A stretch of 64,000 nt of DNA from Lysobacterales bacterium (lineage in GTDB: Bacteria > Pseudomonadota > Gammaproteobacteria > Xanthomonadales > Ahniellaceae). The notes beneath the pieces are model-generated. The model was not told where the DNA came from and did no database searches. It saw only the letters and a list, made by a program, of their open reading frames with translations. The stretch's first letter is position 1, and every line of letters begins with the position of its first letter. The stretch is from assembly GCA_016182785.1 (NCBI GenBank), contig JACPFU010000004.1, positions 281,792 to 345,791 of the forward strand, read 5' to 3'. The position numbers and the translations under genes were made by a program. Shown piece by piece: positions 7,603 to 18,879 of this stretch.

Positions 7603-10098
7603 TCAGACCTTGAGCACTTTGACGGCGCACTTCTTGAAATCCGTCTGCTTGGAGATCGGATCGGTGGCATCCAGCGTGACCTTGTTGATCAGCACCGAGG
7701 CGTCGAACCAGGGCACGAAGATCAGGCCGCGCGGCGGCTTGTTGCGACCGCGCGTCTCGATGCGCGCGCGGATCTCGCCGCGGCGCGACACCACTTTCGC
7801 TTCCTGGCCGCGGCGCAGTTCGCGCGCCTCGGCATCCTCCGGGTGCATGAAGATCACCGCCTGCGGCACCGCCTTGTACAACTCCGGTACGCGCATCGTC
7901 ATCGAGCCGGAATGCCAGTGCTCGAGCACGCGGCCAGTCGACAGCCAGAGGTCGAACTCGTCGTCGGGTTCTTCTGCAGCGGGCTGGTAGGGCAGGGCCC
8001 AGATCACCGCCTTGCCATCCGGGAAGCCGTAGAACTCGAAGTCCTTGCCGGCCTTCACGTAGGGGTCGCTGCCTTCCTTGTAGCGCCAGCGCGTTTCCTT
8101 GCCCTCGACCACCGGCCAGCGCAGGCCACGCGTCTGGTGATAGAGGTCGAACGGCGCGAGGTCATGGCCGTGATGACGGCCGAACTCGGCGTATTCCTCG
8201 AACAGTCCCTTCTGCACGTAGAAGCCGAACGCCTCGGACTCGTGGTTGTCGTAGCCCTGCTCGATCTCCTCGCGCTTGAACTTGTTGACCACGCCGTTCG
8301 CGAACAGCAGGTCGAACAGGGTCTTGCCCTTGAGTTCGGGTTTGGCTGCGACCAGCTTCGCCGGCCAGCACTCCTCGACGGTGAAGCGCTTGGAGAATTC
8401 CATCAGTTGCCACAGGTCCGAACGCGCCTCGCCCGGTGCCTTCACCAGCTGATGCCAGAACTGGGTGCGGCGTTCGGCATTGCCGTAGGCGCCCTCCTTC
8501 TCGACCCACATCGCGGCCGGCAGGATCAGGTCGGCGGCCTGCGCGGTGACGGTCGGGTAGGCGTCGGAGACAACGATGAAGTTGTCCGGGTTGCGATAGC
8601 CGGGAATGCCTTCCTGCGCCGAATTGGCGCCGGCCTGGATGTTGTTGTTGACCTGCACCCAGTACGCATTGAGCTTGCCGTCCTTGAGTGCGCGGTTCTG
8701 TGCGACCGCGTGCAGGCCGGGCTTGTCGACGATGGTGCCGGGCGGCAGCTGCCAGATCTGCTCGGCCTTGGCGCGATGCTCGGGCTTGGCGACCAGCATG
8801 TCCGCCGGCAGGCGATGGCTGAAGGTGCCGACTTCGCGCGCGGTGCCGCAGGCCGAAGGTTGCCCGGTCAACGAGAACGGCGAACTGCCCGGGGTCGCGA
8901 TCTTCCCGGTCAGCAAGTGGATGTTGTAGACCATGTTGTTCGCCCACACGCCGCGCGTGTGCTGGTTGAAGCCCATGGTCCAGAACGACATCACGCGGAT
9001 CTTGGGGTCGGCATAGAGTTCGGCCATCTGCTTCAGCCAGGTCGCATCGACGCCGCTCATCTTCGCTGCGTATTCGAGCGTGTACGGACGCACGAACGCG
9101 GCGAACTGGTCGAAGTCGATCAGCGACCCCTGGTTCGGGTCGGCGGCGTCCTTGGCGCCGGCTTCCTTCGGGTGGTCCGGGCGCAGGCCGTAGCCGATGT
9201 CGGTGACGCCGAGCTTGAAGTTGACGTGCTTGCCGATGAAGTCCTGGTTGACGCGGCCACTCTGGATGATGTGGTTGGCTATGAAATTGAGGATGACCAG
9301 GTCGGTCTGCGGCTTGAACACCATCGGAATGTCGGCGAGGTCGAAGCTGCGGTGCTCGAAGGTCGAGAGCACGGCGACCTTCACCCCCGGGTTCGACAGC
9401 TTGCGGTCGGTGATGCGCGTCCACAGGATCGGATGCATCTCGGCCATGTTCGAGCCCCACAGCACGAACGCGTCGGCGGCTTCGATGTCGTCGTAGCAGC
9501 CCATCGGCTCGTCCATGCCGAAGCTGCGCATGAAGCCCATCACCGCGCTGGCCATGCAGTGGCGCGCGTTCGGGTCGATGTTGTTGCTGCGGAAGCCGGC
9601 CTTGAATAGCTTGTTCGCGGCGTAGCCTTCCCAGATCGTCCACTGGCCGGAGCCGAACATGCCGACTGCAGTAGGCCCCTTCTCCTTGAGCACGCGCTTC
9701 CACTGCGCCGCCATCACGTCGAAGGCTTCGTCCCAGGACACCGGCGTGAACTCGCCGTTCTTGTCGTACTGGCCGTTGCTCTTGCGCAGCAGCGGCTTCG
9801 TCAGGCGGTCGGCGCCGTACATGATCTTGGAGAGGAAGTAGCCCTTGACGCAGTTCAGACCGCGATTGACTTCGGAGTGGATGTCGCCATGGGTGGCGAC
9901 CACGCGCCCGTCCTTGACCGCAACGTTGATGCCGCAGCCGGTGCCGCAGAAGCGGCAGGGCGCCTTGCTCCACTTGAGTGCGGTCGCCTCGCGATCGGTG
10001 ACGATGTTGCTCGCCTGCGCATGCAACGAAATGCCGGCGACGGCGGCCGCGGTCGCGGCGGCGGAATTGCGGATGAAATCACGGCGCGTGCTGTGCAT
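7603..10098 (-). CDS. napA: Periplasmic nitrate reductase catalytic subunit
   Basis: An 831-residue molybdopterin enzyme reducing nitrate to nitrite in the periplasm. The N-terminus ([19 protein letters not shown]) is a twin-arginine signal. The 4Fe-4S ligands are C48, C51, C55 ([14 protein letters not shown]) and C83 (NCVKG). The Mo-coordinating cysteine of Nap enzymes is C181 in ARHCMASAV. The full length is typical and nothing is missing. The start overlaps napD by 20 bp, so the chaperone and enzyme are coupled in translation. Confidence 0.97.
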   Translation of the reverse strand: MHSTRRDFIRNSAAATAAAVAGISLHAQASNIVTDREATALKWSKAPCRFCGTGCGINVAVKDGRVVATHGDIHSEVNRGLNCVKGYFLSKIMYGADRLTKPLLRKSNGQYDKNGEFTPVSWDEAFDVMAAQWKRVLKEKGPTAVGMFGSGQWTIWEGYAANKLFKAGFRSNNIDPNARHCMASAVMGFMRSFGMDEPMGCYDDIEAADAFVLWGSNMAEMHPILWTRITDRKLSNPGVKVAVLSTFEHRSFDLADIPMVFKPQTDLVILNFIANHIIQSGRVNQDFIGKHVNFKLGVTDIGYGLRPDHPKEAGAKDAADPNQGSLIDFDQFAAFVRPYTLEYAAKMSGVDATWLKQMAELYADPKIRVMSFWTMGFNQHTRGVWANNMVYNIHLLTGKIATPGSSPFSLTGQPSACGTAREVGTFSHRLPADMLVAKPEHRAKAEQIWQLPPGTIVDKPGLHAVAQNRALKDGKLNAYWVQVNNNIQAGANSAQEGIPGYRNPDNFIVVSDAYPTVTAQAADLILPAAMWVEKEGAYGNAERRTQFWHQLVKAPGEARSDLWQLMEFSKRFTVEECWPAKLVAAKPELKGKTLFDLLFANGVVNKFKREEIEQGYDNHESEAFGFYVQKGLFEEYAEFGRHHGHDLAPFDLYHQTRGLRWPVVEGKETRWRYKEGSDPYVKAGKDFEFYGFPDGKAVIWALPYQPAAEEPDDEFDLWLSTGRVLEHWHSGSMTMRVPELYKAVPQAVIFMHPEDAEARELRRGQEAKVVSRRGEIRARIETRGRNKPPRGLIFVPWFDASVLINKVTLDATDPISKQTDFKKCAVKVLKV

Positions 10099-10348
10099 GG
10101 GCGGCCTCGCAGGCCTCGGTATCGATTTCGTGGTGAACTAGGTCGGTGGTCATCACGTCCTGGGTGGCGCGGATCGCGTCGAAACGCTGCGCCAGTTCGT
10201 ATTCGTTCGCGCCTTCGGCGATCACGACGATGCGGCCGCGCTCGGCGCCGCGCACCTCGGTCTGTTCGAGCGCGTTCAGTCGCGCGGCCACCGCCGCTTC
10301 GTGTTCGGGCCGGCAGCGCACGATCAGGCTGGCGATATGCCAGGTCAT
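10079..10348 (-). CDS. napD: NapA signal-peptide chaperone
   Basis: An 89-residue NapD-family protein (starts [15 protein letters not shown], ends with an acidic/His tail). Family role: binds the NapA Tat signal and holds export until the Mo cofactor is in place. It starts at 10348 inside the stop of napF (ATGA) and ends inside napA. The longer upstream frame (to 10411) has no good start context. Confidence 0.9.
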   Translation of the reverse strand: MTWHIASLIVRCRPEHEAAVAARLNALEQTEVRGAERGRIVVIAEGANEYELAQRFDAIRATQDVMTTDLVHHEIDTEACEAAHAQHAP

Positions 10349-10617
10349 GGTCGCTGCTCCGGGTGGATCGACAGGGCCCGGGTCGGGCAGGGCGCGAGGC
10401 ATTCGCCGCAACCGCTGCAGCGCTCGCCATCGATCTCGGGCTGTGCGATGGCACGCGAGGGGCGGAAGCGGATCGCGGATTCGGGGCAGGCATCGCGGCA
10501 GCTCTGGCAGGCCACGCCGAGGTAGGTCAGGCAGGCGCCGGACACCGTGGCGACCGGCGCCGCCGTGCTGTTGGCGCGGCCGAACAGCAGAGCGCGGCGG
10601 CTCAGGGAGGTGCCCAT
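10345..10617 (-). CDS. napF: Short NapF-like ferredoxin
   Basis: A 90-residue iron-sulfur protein starting MGTSLSRRALLFGR. It has one classical 4Fe-4S motif (CSGCGECLAPCP) and one more widely spaced cluster (Cys, eight residues, then CQSCRDACP). E. coli NapF is about 164 residues with more clusters, so this is a reduced form. NapF is cytoplasmic and is thought to help load or keep NapA iron-sulfur centres. The start shares one base with the napE stop (TGATG) and the end overlaps napD (ATGA). Confidence 0.85.
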   Translation of the reverse strand: MGTSLSRRALLFGRANSTAAPVATVSGACLTYLGVACQSCRDACPESAIRFRPSRAIAQPEIDGERCSGCGECLAPCPTRALSIHPEQRP

Positions 10618-10772
10618 CACTGCGGGCCTGGCGGGCCGGCGAACATCTGGAAGATCCAGATGATGAAGCCCCAGGACGCGACCAGCCCGACCGCCAGGAT
10701 CGGTGCCAGAAACACCGTCAGGAACAGGAAGGCACGCAGTTCGCGGCGGCGTTCGACCGCTGTCGGTTCCAT
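10617..10772 (-). CDS. napE: NapE small membrane protein
   Basis: A 51-residue protein beginning MEPTAVERRRELRAFLFLT. One transmembrane helix follows, ending WGFIIWIFQMFAGPPGP, the recognisable NapE C-terminus. It is first in the nap operon. Function in Nap systems is unclear. The start at 10772 fits the FNR box spacing upstream; an upstream in-frame ATG at 10820 would overlap the expected promoter. Confidence 0.85.
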   Translation of the reverse strand: MEPTAVERRRELRAFLFLTVFLAPILAVGLVASWGFIIWIFQMFAGPPGPQ

Positions 10773-10828
10773 GGTCGCGATCTCGATGTCGAGGTCCGCG
10801 CAGACTAGCGCCGCAGTCACGCGCCGGG

Positions 10829-10842
10829 TTGACTCCGATCAA
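10829..10842 (-). promoter_or_regulatory. FNR/ANR box upstream of napEFDABC
   Basis: TTGACTCCGATCAA matches the FNR/ANR consensus TTGAT-N4-ATCAA at nine of ten defined bases. Its centre is about 63 bp before the napE ATG. With the usual -41.5 position this predicts a transcript start near 10794 and a 22-base leader. A matching regulator gene, fnr, is at 31522. The remaining bases of 10773-10948 hold no other feature I can support. Confidence 0.8.
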
Positions 10843-10948
10843 CTCGGCGCCCTCGCCGGCGGGGAATCGTCCGCGTCACTGGCGAAACCGGTCGCGGACT
10901 CGTCAAGCTTCGCGGATGGATCGAAGACGGGCACGAACAGCGGATGGA

Positions 10949-11446
10949 ATGAGCAGGCGGCCAATGCGCGGCGGATGCGGGCGAGTGCTGCGACAGAGCG
11001 CCTGTGTGTTGCTGGTGCTGGCGTCCGGCTGCGCATCCCTGGGGCGTGATGCGATGAGACTCCAGTTTCCGCCGTTGCCATTGGAACCGGGTGAGGCGGT
11101 CGTCGCAGTGGATGCCAGTGTCGAGTGCGATACGCAACTGCAATGGCGTCCGCTGCCGCAGTCCTGGACTGCCGTTGTGCAGACCCGCGATGGCGTGAGC
11201 CTGATCCAGTCGCGTTTGGCAGCGGGCGCGGCCGGTGCAGCGGAGCGCCTGCCGTTCACCGACGCAGACGGTCGGCTGCCGACGCTTCTCGTCGTGGACG
11301 CTGACGACGACTGCGGGCTCTGGTCGATCGAGCTGGAAGTGCGCAAGCCGGTTCCGGAACGCGATGCTGCGGCGAGCGACGTGTTGCTGCTCGACTATGC
11401 CTCGCACGGACTCTGGTACCGCCACTCCGGAGCATCGCTCGAATGA
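10949..11446 (+). CDS. Putative lipoprotein upstream of ruvC
   Basis: About 165 residues from ATG 10949 (ATG 10964 is also possible). A positively charged start precedes a hydrophobic stretch and lipobox LASGC with Cys28, so it should be a lipoprotein. The mature part is short, contains two further Cys and no family I recognise. It overlaps ruvC by 4 bp (ATGA), so it is probably cotranscribed with ruvCA, though a functional tie is not obvious. Confidence 0.65.
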   Translation: MSRRPMRGGCGRVLRQSACVLLVLASGCASLGRDAMRLQFPPLPLEPGEAVVAVDASVECDTQLQWRPLPQSWTAVVQTRDGVSLIQSRLAAGAAGAAERLPFTDADGRLPTLLVVDADDDCGLWSIELEVRKPVPERDAAASDVLLLDYASHGLWYRHSGASLE

Positions 11447-11961
11447 CCCGCATCCTCGGCATCGACCCGGGGTCGCAGCGCACCGGGATCGGCATCATCG
11501 ATGCGATGCCGGACGGGAAGTGCGTGCATGTGTTCCATACCGCGCTGCAGTTGCTCGACAACGAGACCTTCCACCTGCGCCTGAAGCAGATCTACGACGA
11601 GATTGGCGGCATTCTGGAGGAGTACCGGCCGCAGGAGGTCGCGATCGAGCGCGTGTTCATGGCGCGCAATCCGGACTCGGCACTGAAGCTCGGGCAGGCG
11701 CGCGGCGCGGCGATCGTCGCGGTGGTCGGCAAGGGCCTGGCGCTGACCGAATACGCGCCCAAGGAAGTGAAGCAGGCGGTGGTCGGCAGCGGTTCCGGCG
11801 ACAAGACCCAGGTGCAGCACATGGTCGGCGTGCTGCTGTCGCTGCCGGGCAAGCTGCAGGCCGATGCCGCCGATGCCCTCGCGATCGCATTGACGCATGC
11901 GCACACCCGCGCCAGTCTCACGCGCCTTGGAATTCCGCGAACGGCCTGGAGACGGCGATGA
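11443..11961 (+). CDS. ruvC: Holliday junction endonuclease RuvC
   Basis: A 172-residue RNase H-fold resolvase that cuts Holliday junctions with RuvAB. The four catalytic acids are visible: D8 ([12 protein letters not shown]), E69 (VAIERVF), D141 and D144 ([14 protein letters not shown]). Its end overlaps ruvA by 4 bp (ATGA). Complete and normal length. Confidence 0.97.
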   Translation: MTRILGIDPGSQRTGIGIIDAMPDGKCVHVFHTALQLLDNETFHLRLKQIYDEIGGILEEYRPQEVAIERVFMARNPDSALKLGQARGAAIVAVVGKGLALTEYAPKEVKQAVVGSGSGDKTQVQHMVGVLLSLPGKLQADAADALAIALTHAHTRASLTRLGIPRTAWRRR

Positions 11962-12551
11962 TTGGACGCCTGCGCGGCGTGTTGGTGATGAAGGCGCCGC
12001 CGGCGCTGATGATCGACGTGAACGGCGTCGGCTACGAGCTGGAAGCGCCGATGTCGACCTTCTACGAGCTGCCGGAACTCGGCCGCGAAGTCACGCTGGT
12101 CATCCACTACGCGCAGAAGGAGGACGCCGTGAACCTGTACGGCTTCCAGTCGGAGCGCGAACGCGGGCTGTTTCGCACCCTGCTCAAGGTCAGCGGCATC
12201 GGCGCCAAGACGGCGCTGTCGATCCTCTCCGGCGTTTCGGCCGATGCGTTCGCGCGCATGGTCGCGACCAGCGACATCACCGCGCTGACGCGCATCCCCG
12301 GCATCGGCAAGAAGACCGCGGAGCGCATTGTCGTCGAGCTCCGCGACAAGCTCGGCGCGGGTTTGGCGCCGAACGCGGCGGGTGGCGTGAAAGCGGTGGC
12401 GAACGACCCGCTGGCCGAGGCCGCGGCGGCGCTGGAGCAGTTCGGCTACAAGCCCGTGGAGATCGCCAAGCTGTTGAAGGATGCGGCCGAACCCTCCGAT
12501 TCGGCCGAGACAATCATTCGCAAGGCACTGAAGGCCGCATTGCGCACCTGA
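11958..12551 (+). CDS. ruvA: Holliday junction branch migration protein RuvA
   Basis: A 197-residue protein starting [20 protein letters not shown]. It has the OB-fold N-terminal domain, two helix-hairpin-helix motifs ([16 protein letters not shown] and [16 protein letters not shown]) and the C-terminal RuvB-binding domain ([13 protein letters not shown]). It forms tetramers on the junction and recruits RuvB. ruvB itself is about 4.9 kb downstream, separated by kup and an unrelated minus-strand gene. Confidence 0.97.
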   Translation: MIGRLRGVLVMKAPPALMIDVNGVGYELEAPMSTFYELPELGREVTLVIHYAQKEDAVNLYGFQSERERGLFRTLLKVSGIGAKTALSILSGVSADAFARMVATSDITALTRIPGIGKKTAERIVVELRDKLGAGLAPNAAGGVKAVANDPLAEAAAALEQFGYKPVEIAKLLKDAAEPSDSAETIIRKALKAALRT

Positions 12552-12605
12552 GATGGCTACACTACGCGACCTTTTTTCCGGGCCTCACGGCTGATACCGG
12601 GTCTT

Positions 12606-14495
12606 ATGGGCAATCCCAACGAGCAGAATGGAGCCAAGGCCGGCGTCGCCGGCCTGGCGGTTGCAGCGGTCGGCGTGGTCTTTGGCGACATCGGCACCAG
12701 CCCGCTGTACACCATGCGCGAGGCCTTCCACGGGCCGCACGCGATGGCGGTGAACGAGACCAATGTCTTCGGCGTGCTGTCGCTGGTGTTCTGGGCGTTG
12801 ATCCTGGTGGTGGCGCTGAAGTACGTGGTCTTCATCATGCGCGCCGACAACCGCGGCGAGGGCGGCATCATGGCGATGATGGCGCTGGCGATGAAGGCGG
12901 TCGGCGACCACAAGCGCGCGCGCCGCTTCATCACCGTGCTCGCGCTGCTCGGCGCGGCGCTGTTCTATGGCGATGGCGTGATCACGCCGGCGATGACGAT
13001 CATGGGCGCGATCGAAGGACTCAAGGTGGCCGCGCCGGCGTTCGGGCAGTACGTGGTGCCGCTCACGCTGGTCGTCGTGGTCGGGCTGTTCGCGTTCCAG
13101 CGCAGCGGCACGGCGCGCGTCGGGGCGGTGTTCGGTCCGGTGATGATGTCTTGGTTCGTGGTGCTGGGCGCGCTCGGGCTGGCCGAGATCCACGAGTACC
13201 CGAGCATCCTGAAGTCGCTGAACCCGTGGTACGGCGTGCTGTTCTTCGCCGAGCACCCGATGATGTCCTTCCTTGCGCTCGGCACCGTGGTGCTGGCGAT
13301 CACCGGCGCCGAGGCAGTGTATGCCGACATGGGGCATTTCGGTCGCACCCCGATCCGCATTGCCTGGTACTGGATCGTGTTCCCGGGATTGGTGCTGAAC
13401 TACCTCGGCCAGGGCGCGCTGATCCTCGCGCACCCGCAGAAGGCGGTGAATCCGTTCTACCTGCTGGCGCCGGACTGGGCGCTGTACCCGATGATCGGCC
13501 TCGCCACTGCGGCGGCGGTGATCGCGTCGCAGGCGGTGATCTCCGGTGCGTTCTCGGTCACGCGCCAGGCGGTGCAGCTCGGCTTCGCGCCGCGCATGCA
13601 GATCAAGCACACCTCGGACGAGACCGCAGGCCAGATCTTCGTGCCCTGGATCAACCGCTTCCTCGCCGTCGCGATCATGCTGGTCGTGGTCGGCTTCGGC
13701 ACGTCTTCGAGCCTGGCCGCGGCCTACGGCATCGCGGTCACCGGCACCATGCTGATCGACACCATCCTGGCGCTGATCGTTGCGCGCATGATGTGGCGCT
13801 GGAACAAGTGGATCGTGATCGCGGTCGGCGCCACCTTCATCACGATCGACAGCGCGTTCCTGGCCGCGAACGCGATCAAGATCCCCGACGGTGGCTGGTT
13901 CCCGCTGGTGCTCGGCGCCGCGCTGTTCCTGCTGATGTCGACCTGGCGCAAGGGGCGCTCGCTGGTGGTCGCGCAGATGCGCAAGGAGAGCCTGGCGCTG
14001 GCGCCGTTCATCACCTCGATCGCCGCGCACCCGCCGTTGCGTGTGCCCGGCACCGCGGTGTTCATGACCGCGAACCAGGAAGGCGTGCCGCACGCGATGC
14101 TGCACAACCTCAAGCACAACAAGGTGCTGCACGACCGCAACGTGCTGCTCACGGTCGAGACCGTGGAAACCCCGATCGCCGAGCCCGGCGAGCGCATGAA
14201 GGTCGAGCCGCTTGGTCACGACTTCTACGCGATGTACCTGCGCTTCGGCTTCGCCGAGGAGCCGAACGTGCCCAAGGTGCTCGGTCGCTGCGAAGCCTGC
14301 GGCCTGCCGTTCGACATGATGGACACGACCTTCTTCCTGTCGCGCGAGACCCTGATCCCGAGCCAGGAGCAGGGCATGCCGCTGTGGCGCGACAAGCTGT
14401 TCGCGTTCATGGCGCGCAACGCGCAGTCGGCCACGCAGTTCTTCCAGATCCCCGGCAACCGCCTGATCGAGCTCGGCACCCAGGTCGAGATCTGA
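12606..14495 (+). CDS. kup: Low-affinity potassium uptake transporter Kup
   Basis: A 629-residue multi-pass K+ transporter (KUP/HAK/KT family). The family signature FGDIGTSPLYT lies near residue 30; about twelve hydrophobic helices follow up to around residue 450, then a soluble C-terminal domain. Kup imports K+ with H+. The region before it (12552-12605) carries a TACACT -10-like element at 12558. Transcription should stop at the strong hairpin 14619-14640. Placement between ruvA and ruvB is, from memory, usual in Xanthomonas relatives. Confidence 0.95.
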   Translation: MGNPNEQNGAKAGVAGLAVAAVGVVFGDIGTSPLYTMREAFHGPHAMAVNETNVFGVLSLVFWALILVVALKYVVFIMRADNRGEGGIMAMMALAMKAVGDHKRARRFITVLALLGAALFYGDGVITPAMTIMGAIEGLKVAAPAFGQYVVPLTLVVVVGLFAFQRSGTARVGAVFGPVMMSWFVVLGALGLAEIHEYPSILKSLNPWYGVLFFAEHPMMSFLALGTVVLAITGAEAVYADMGHFGRTPIRIAWYWIVFPGLVLNYLGQGALILAHPQKAVNPFYLLAPDWALYPMIGLATAAAVIASQAVISGAFSVTRQAVQLGFAPRMQIKHTSDETAGQIFVPWINRFLAVAIMLVVVGFGTSSSLAAAYGIAVTGTMLIDTILALIVARMMWRWNKWIVIAVGATFITIDSAFLAANAIKIPDGGWFPLVLGAALFLLMSTWRKGRSLVVAQMRKESLALAPFITSIAAHPPLRVPGTAVFMTANQEGVPHAMLHNLKHNKVLHDRNVLLTVETVETPIAEPGERMKVEPLGHDFYAMYLRFGFAEEPNVPKVLGRCEACGLPFDMMDTTFFLSRETLIPSQEQGMPLWRDKLFAFMARNAQSATQFFQIPGNRLIELGTQVEI

Positions 14496-14618
14496 ACAAG
14501 TCGCCGCGAGCGCCCCGGCGCTTGCATCGGGATCGATCCCGAGCCTGACGGGTCTGCCCCACTTGGCAAACGCGCAAGGGCATGCCTGCAAGCGCTGTTC
14601 GCGTGCCGCCAGAAAGAA

Positions 14619-14640
14619 ACGGGGCCCATTCGGGCCCCGT
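14619..14640. terminator. Bidirectional terminator between kup and IPTL gene
   Basis: A perfect 9-bp stem (ACGGGGCCC / GGGCCCCGT) with loop ATTC. On the minus strand it is followed by TTTCTTTCT, on the plus strand by CGTTTC. It sits between convergent genes ending at 14495 (+) and 14663 (-). Confidence 0.85.
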
Positions 14641-14662
14641 CGTTTCGGGATTGCGTCGCCGG

Positions 14663-17278
14663 TCAGCCGACCATGCGGCCTCGGCCGAAGGCCCAGGTCA
14701 GCGCCAGTACGGCACCCGCAAGCAGTGCCAGCATCCACGGCGACAACGCCGGGACCGGTACCTGGTTGAACTGCCCGAGCTGCAGCTGCACGCTGTTGTC
14801 GACGCTGGTCGAGGCCGCGTTCGGATTGCCGACGAGGTCGGTCGCAACTCCTGCGGCGATCGACGCGGTGAGCGTGCCGTTGGCAATCGCCCCGCTGACC
14901 GCGACGTTGAAGACCGTCGGGCCGCCGCTGACAACGGCGGTGGTCGAGCCGGCGCTGCCGCCGAGAGTCAAGTCGCCGGTCGCGAAGCCAGTGACCGGTT
15001 CGCTGAACGTGACCGTGAAGTTGACCGGCTGGCTTGTGGCCGGGTCGGACTGGCCTGCCGCCTGTTCGATGGTGACGGTCGGTGCGACGCCGTCGAAGTC
15101 CACCGTGTTGTCGGTGCTGGTCGACGCCGTGTTCGCATTCCCCGCGGCATCGGAGGCGGCAGCGGCGCCGACCGAGGCGATCACCGTGCCCGCGCCGGTC
15201 ATGCCGGAGACGGCGACGTTGTAGGTCGTGCCGCTGCCGCTCACCGTGGCCGTCGTCGCGCCGGCGGTGCCGCCGAGGGTGACGTCGCCTGTCGCGAAAT
15301 TCGCGACGGACTCGCTGAACACGACGGTGAAGTTGATCGGCGAAGCGTTGGTCGGATCGATCTGGCCTGCGGCCTGGTCGATCGTGACGGTCGGCGTGGC
15401 GTTGTCGAAGTTCACCGTGTTGTCGGTGCTGGTCGACGCGGTGTTGTCGTTGCCGGCCGCGTCGTTCGCCACCGCGGCTGCGATCGAAGCGATCACGGTG
15501 CCCGGTCCGGTCATGCCGGAGACGGCGACGTTGTAGGTCGTGCCGCTGCCGGTCACCGTTGCGGTCGTGGCGCCGGCGGTACCGCCGAGGGTGACGTCGC
15601 CGGTCGCGAAGTCGGCGACGGATTCGCTGAAGACCACGGTGAAGTTGATCGGCGAGGCGTTGGTCGGATCGAGCTGGCCAGCAGCCTGGTCGATGGTGAC
15701 GCTCGGCGGCGTGACGTCGGGCGCATAGGTGACGGTGTTGTCCGTGCTGGTCGACGCGGGGTTGCCTTGCTCGACGACATTGGCGCCGATGGACGCGACG
15801 ACGGTGCCGTTACCGGTCATGCCGGACACGGCGACGTTGAAGGTCGTCGGACCGCCGGTGATGGCGGCCGTGAGTGTTCCGGGGGCGGTGCTGCCGGTGA
15901 AGCCGATGTCGGCGCTGGTGAAGTCGGTCACGGCCTGGTTGAAGACGGCGGTGAAGTTGATCGGCGCTGCATTGGCCGGATCGGGCTGGCCAACGGCCTG
16001 ATCGAGGGTTACCGAGGTCGGTGCGATCGAGAGTCCGCCGTCCGTGCTGCCGACCAGGTACACGCTTCCGCTGCCGGCGGGCAGGCTTTCGGCAACAATG
16101 GCGAGCTTTGCGGAACCGGTCTGTTGGATGCCGAGCAGCAAGCGTGCGTCGACGCTTGCCCCATTCGCCAGCGGAGTGCCAAGGGTGATGGCGCCGACCG
16201 ACATCGACGAATTGAAGCCGCCTCCGTTGGGCTGGCTGGGCGGCTGTTCCAGCGTCGTTCCCTGAACGGTGACGTTGCTGGTGCCGGAGCCGCACGGTGG
16301 GCGATCCACGGTGACAACCACCGATGAAGACGTGCGCGGGCGGTAATCGGCGAATCCGCTCGGCGCCGGGAACGTGGTCAGATCGACCACTCGGAAGCGC
16401 AGTCTCGTGATGTTTCCGCCGGTGTTGTTGGTGAACGTGAGGCGGACATCGCTGGTTCCAAAGGTCGAGTTGTTCGGCGGATCGCTGGTGAAATCGCGCA
16501 CATAGTTCGGCGGGCTGATCTGTGTCACGCAGGAATCGAGGGACGCGGCGGTGATCGAGAGTCCGCCCCCGCCGAGCGGGCTGCTCAGGTTCTGCGGGCC
16601 GGGTGCGCCGAGGCGCTGGCCGGCACCGGCGCTGGTGCCATTGGTGTCGACGAACACGAAGTCGGCGGCGTTGTTGCCGGTGTCTGCAGGCGCCGAAATC
16701 GTGCAAGGCGTCATCGTCGTGATCGATCCGCCCTTGCCGCATTCGTCGCGATGGAAGGCGTAGTCGATCGAGAACGGCGTCAGTGCGGGATAACCCGTGC
16801 CTTCCTTGTACGTGGTGTTCGCTTCGCTGGTGGAGCCGACGGCGTCCATGCGGTTCGCCAACGTGAAATTCACCGCGACCGAGGTGTTGAACACCGCGAT
16901 GCCGGCGTTGTCCGGGATGTCGGTCACGTAGGTCGCATCGCCGGTCGCCGTGGTGCCATTGCCAGCGGGATAGGACGCCAGCGAGTAGGCGACCGAGTTC
17001 ACGCAGAGGTAGTGGCCGCGGTTCGGGATCACCGTGCCGTTTGGAATCACGCAGCGTGCGACCCCATCGGACGCTGCAACGCCGTAGCCAGTGCCGCCGC
17101 CCGCGACCGTGTGGTCCACGCCGGAGTTGTTGTAGATCTCGATGAACTCGTCGTTCGCGCCGCTCGGACCGCGCACGCGAAATTCGCTGATGACCAGTTG
17201 CGCCATCGCTGCGGGTGCAGCCACAGCCAGTGCAAGCACCAGGAGCGCTTGGATTCTCGGGGACGTATGCCAGTTCAT
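14663..17278 (-). CDS. Secreted lamin-tail/Ig-repeat protein with IPTL-type tail
   Basis: An 871-residue exported protein. Start at 17278 has GGAG nine bases upstream and begins a signal peptide ([20 protein letters not shown], cleavage after AMA). Residues about 26-150 resemble a lamin-tail domain ([20 protein letters not shown]). Four Ig-like repeats of about 104 residues start near 424, 529, 633 and 738, each with a DQAxGQxDP...FxxxF pattern. The end ([20 protein letters not shown], then Arg-rich) is an IPTL-CTERM-type sorting tail: short motif, membrane helix, basic residues. It interrupts the ruvA-kup-ruvB order on the opposite strand. Confidence 0.83.
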   Translation of the reverse strand: MNWHTSPRIQALLVLALAVAAPAAMAQLVISEFRVRGPSGANDEFIEIYNNSGVDHTVAGGGTGYGVAASDGVARCVIPNGTVIPNRGHYLCVNSVAYSLASYPAGNGTTATGDATYVTDIPDNAGIAVFNTSVAVNFTLANRMDAVGSTSEANTTYKEGTGYPALTPFSIDYAFHRDECGKGGSITTMTPCTISAPADTGNNAADFVFVDTNGTSAGAGQRLGAPGPQNLSSPLGGGGLSITAASLDSCVTQISPPNYVRDFTSDPPNNSTFGTSDVRLTFTNNTGGNITRLRFRVVDLTTFPAPSGFADYRPRTSSSVVVTVDRPPCGSGTSNVTVQGTTLEQPPSQPNGGGFNSSMSVGAITLGTPLANGASVDARLLLGIQQTGSAKLAIVAESLPAGSGSVYLVGSTDGGLSIAPTSVTLDQAVGQPDPANAAPINFTAVFNQAVTDFTSADIGFTGSTAPGTLTAAITGGPTTFNVAVSGMTGNGTVVASIGANVVEQGNPASTSTDNTVTYAPDVTPPSVTIDQAAGQLDPTNASPINFTVVFSESVADFATGDVTLGGTAGATTATVTGSGTTYNVAVSGMTGPGTVIASIAAAVANDAAGNDNTASTSTDNTVNFDNATPTVTIDQAAGQIDPTNASPINFTVVFSESVANFATGDVTLGGTAGATTATVSGSGTTYNVAVSGMTGAGTVIASVGAAAASDAAGNANTASTSTDNTVDFDGVAPTVTIEQAAGQSDPATSQPVNFTVTFSEPVTGFATGDLTLGGSAGSTTAVVSGGPTVFNVAVSGAIANGTLTASIAAGVATDLVGNPNAASTSVDNSVQLQLGQFNQVPVPALSPWMLALLAGAVLALTWAFGRGRMVG
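14790..16020. repeat. Four tandem ~312-bp repeats encoding Ig-like units
   Basis: Tandem units inside the minus-strand gene. The two central ones (about 15100-15411 and 15412-15722) are close to identical over long stretches, for example CACCGTGTTGTCGGTGCTGG and CATGCCGGAGACGGCGACGT recur in register. The outer two are more diverged. The units are candidates for copy-number change by recombination. Confidence 0.8.
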
Positions 17279-17437
17279 CGTTGCTCTCTCCATGGATGCG
17301 AATGCCGCCGGGTTGTACCGCGTCATCGGTCAATCTTTGATGAAAACCCGTTTTCCGGCAGATGGTTCGCCGCAAGCGCTGCGGAAGTCGCGCAACCGCC
17401 GATGGCATACTTGGACGGTCTCAGGAGCGTTGTTTTC

Positions 17438-18477
<1,040 letters not shown>

Positions 18478-18481
<4 letters not shown>

Positions 18482-18876
18482 GCGCGTCATTCGTCTGGCC
18501 GGTCCGCGTCTACTACGAGGACACCGATGCCGGCGGCGTCGTCTACCATGCCCGCTATCTGCATTTCCTGGAACGTGCCCGCAGCGAATGGCTGCGCAGC
18601 ATCGGCATTGATCAATCGCGGCTGAAGCGCGAACGCGGGCTGGTGTTCGTGGTCGGCAAGCTTTCGCTATCCTTCCGCCGCCCCGCGAAGCTCGACGACG
18701 AGCTGCTCGCCAGTTGCGTCCTGGCCGAACGGCGCGGGGCCAGCCTTCGTTTCACGCAGGAATTGCGCAAGGCCGGGAGCGAGCAGTTGCTGCTCCAGGC
18801 CGAAGTGCTGGCAGCCTGCGTGGATGCAGAATCCTTCCGTCCGACGGCGCTGCCGGCGGACCTGTTTCCGGAGTAA
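18478..18876 (+). CDS. ybgC: Tol-Pal system acyl-CoA thioesterase YbgC
   Basis: A 132-residue hot-dog-fold thioesterase. The 4-hydroxybenzoyl-CoA thioesterase signature is clear: [20 protein letters not shown], with the catalytic Asp in EDTD. It starts with GTG in the stop of ruvB and lies 3 bp before tolQ, the usual first gene of tol-pal operons. Role: hydrolyses short or acyl-ACP linked thioesters; the tie to Tol function is established by context but not well explained. Confidence 0.94.
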
Positions 18877-18879
18877 TCG

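Noticed and set aside
7843..9609. Long plus-strand open frame opposite napA
   Set aside because: Antisense of a complete, motif-rich napA; no ribosome site and no recognisable domain.
12585..14738. 717-residue open frame antisense to kup
   Set aside because: Shadow of kup; His/Arg-rich low-complexity translation.
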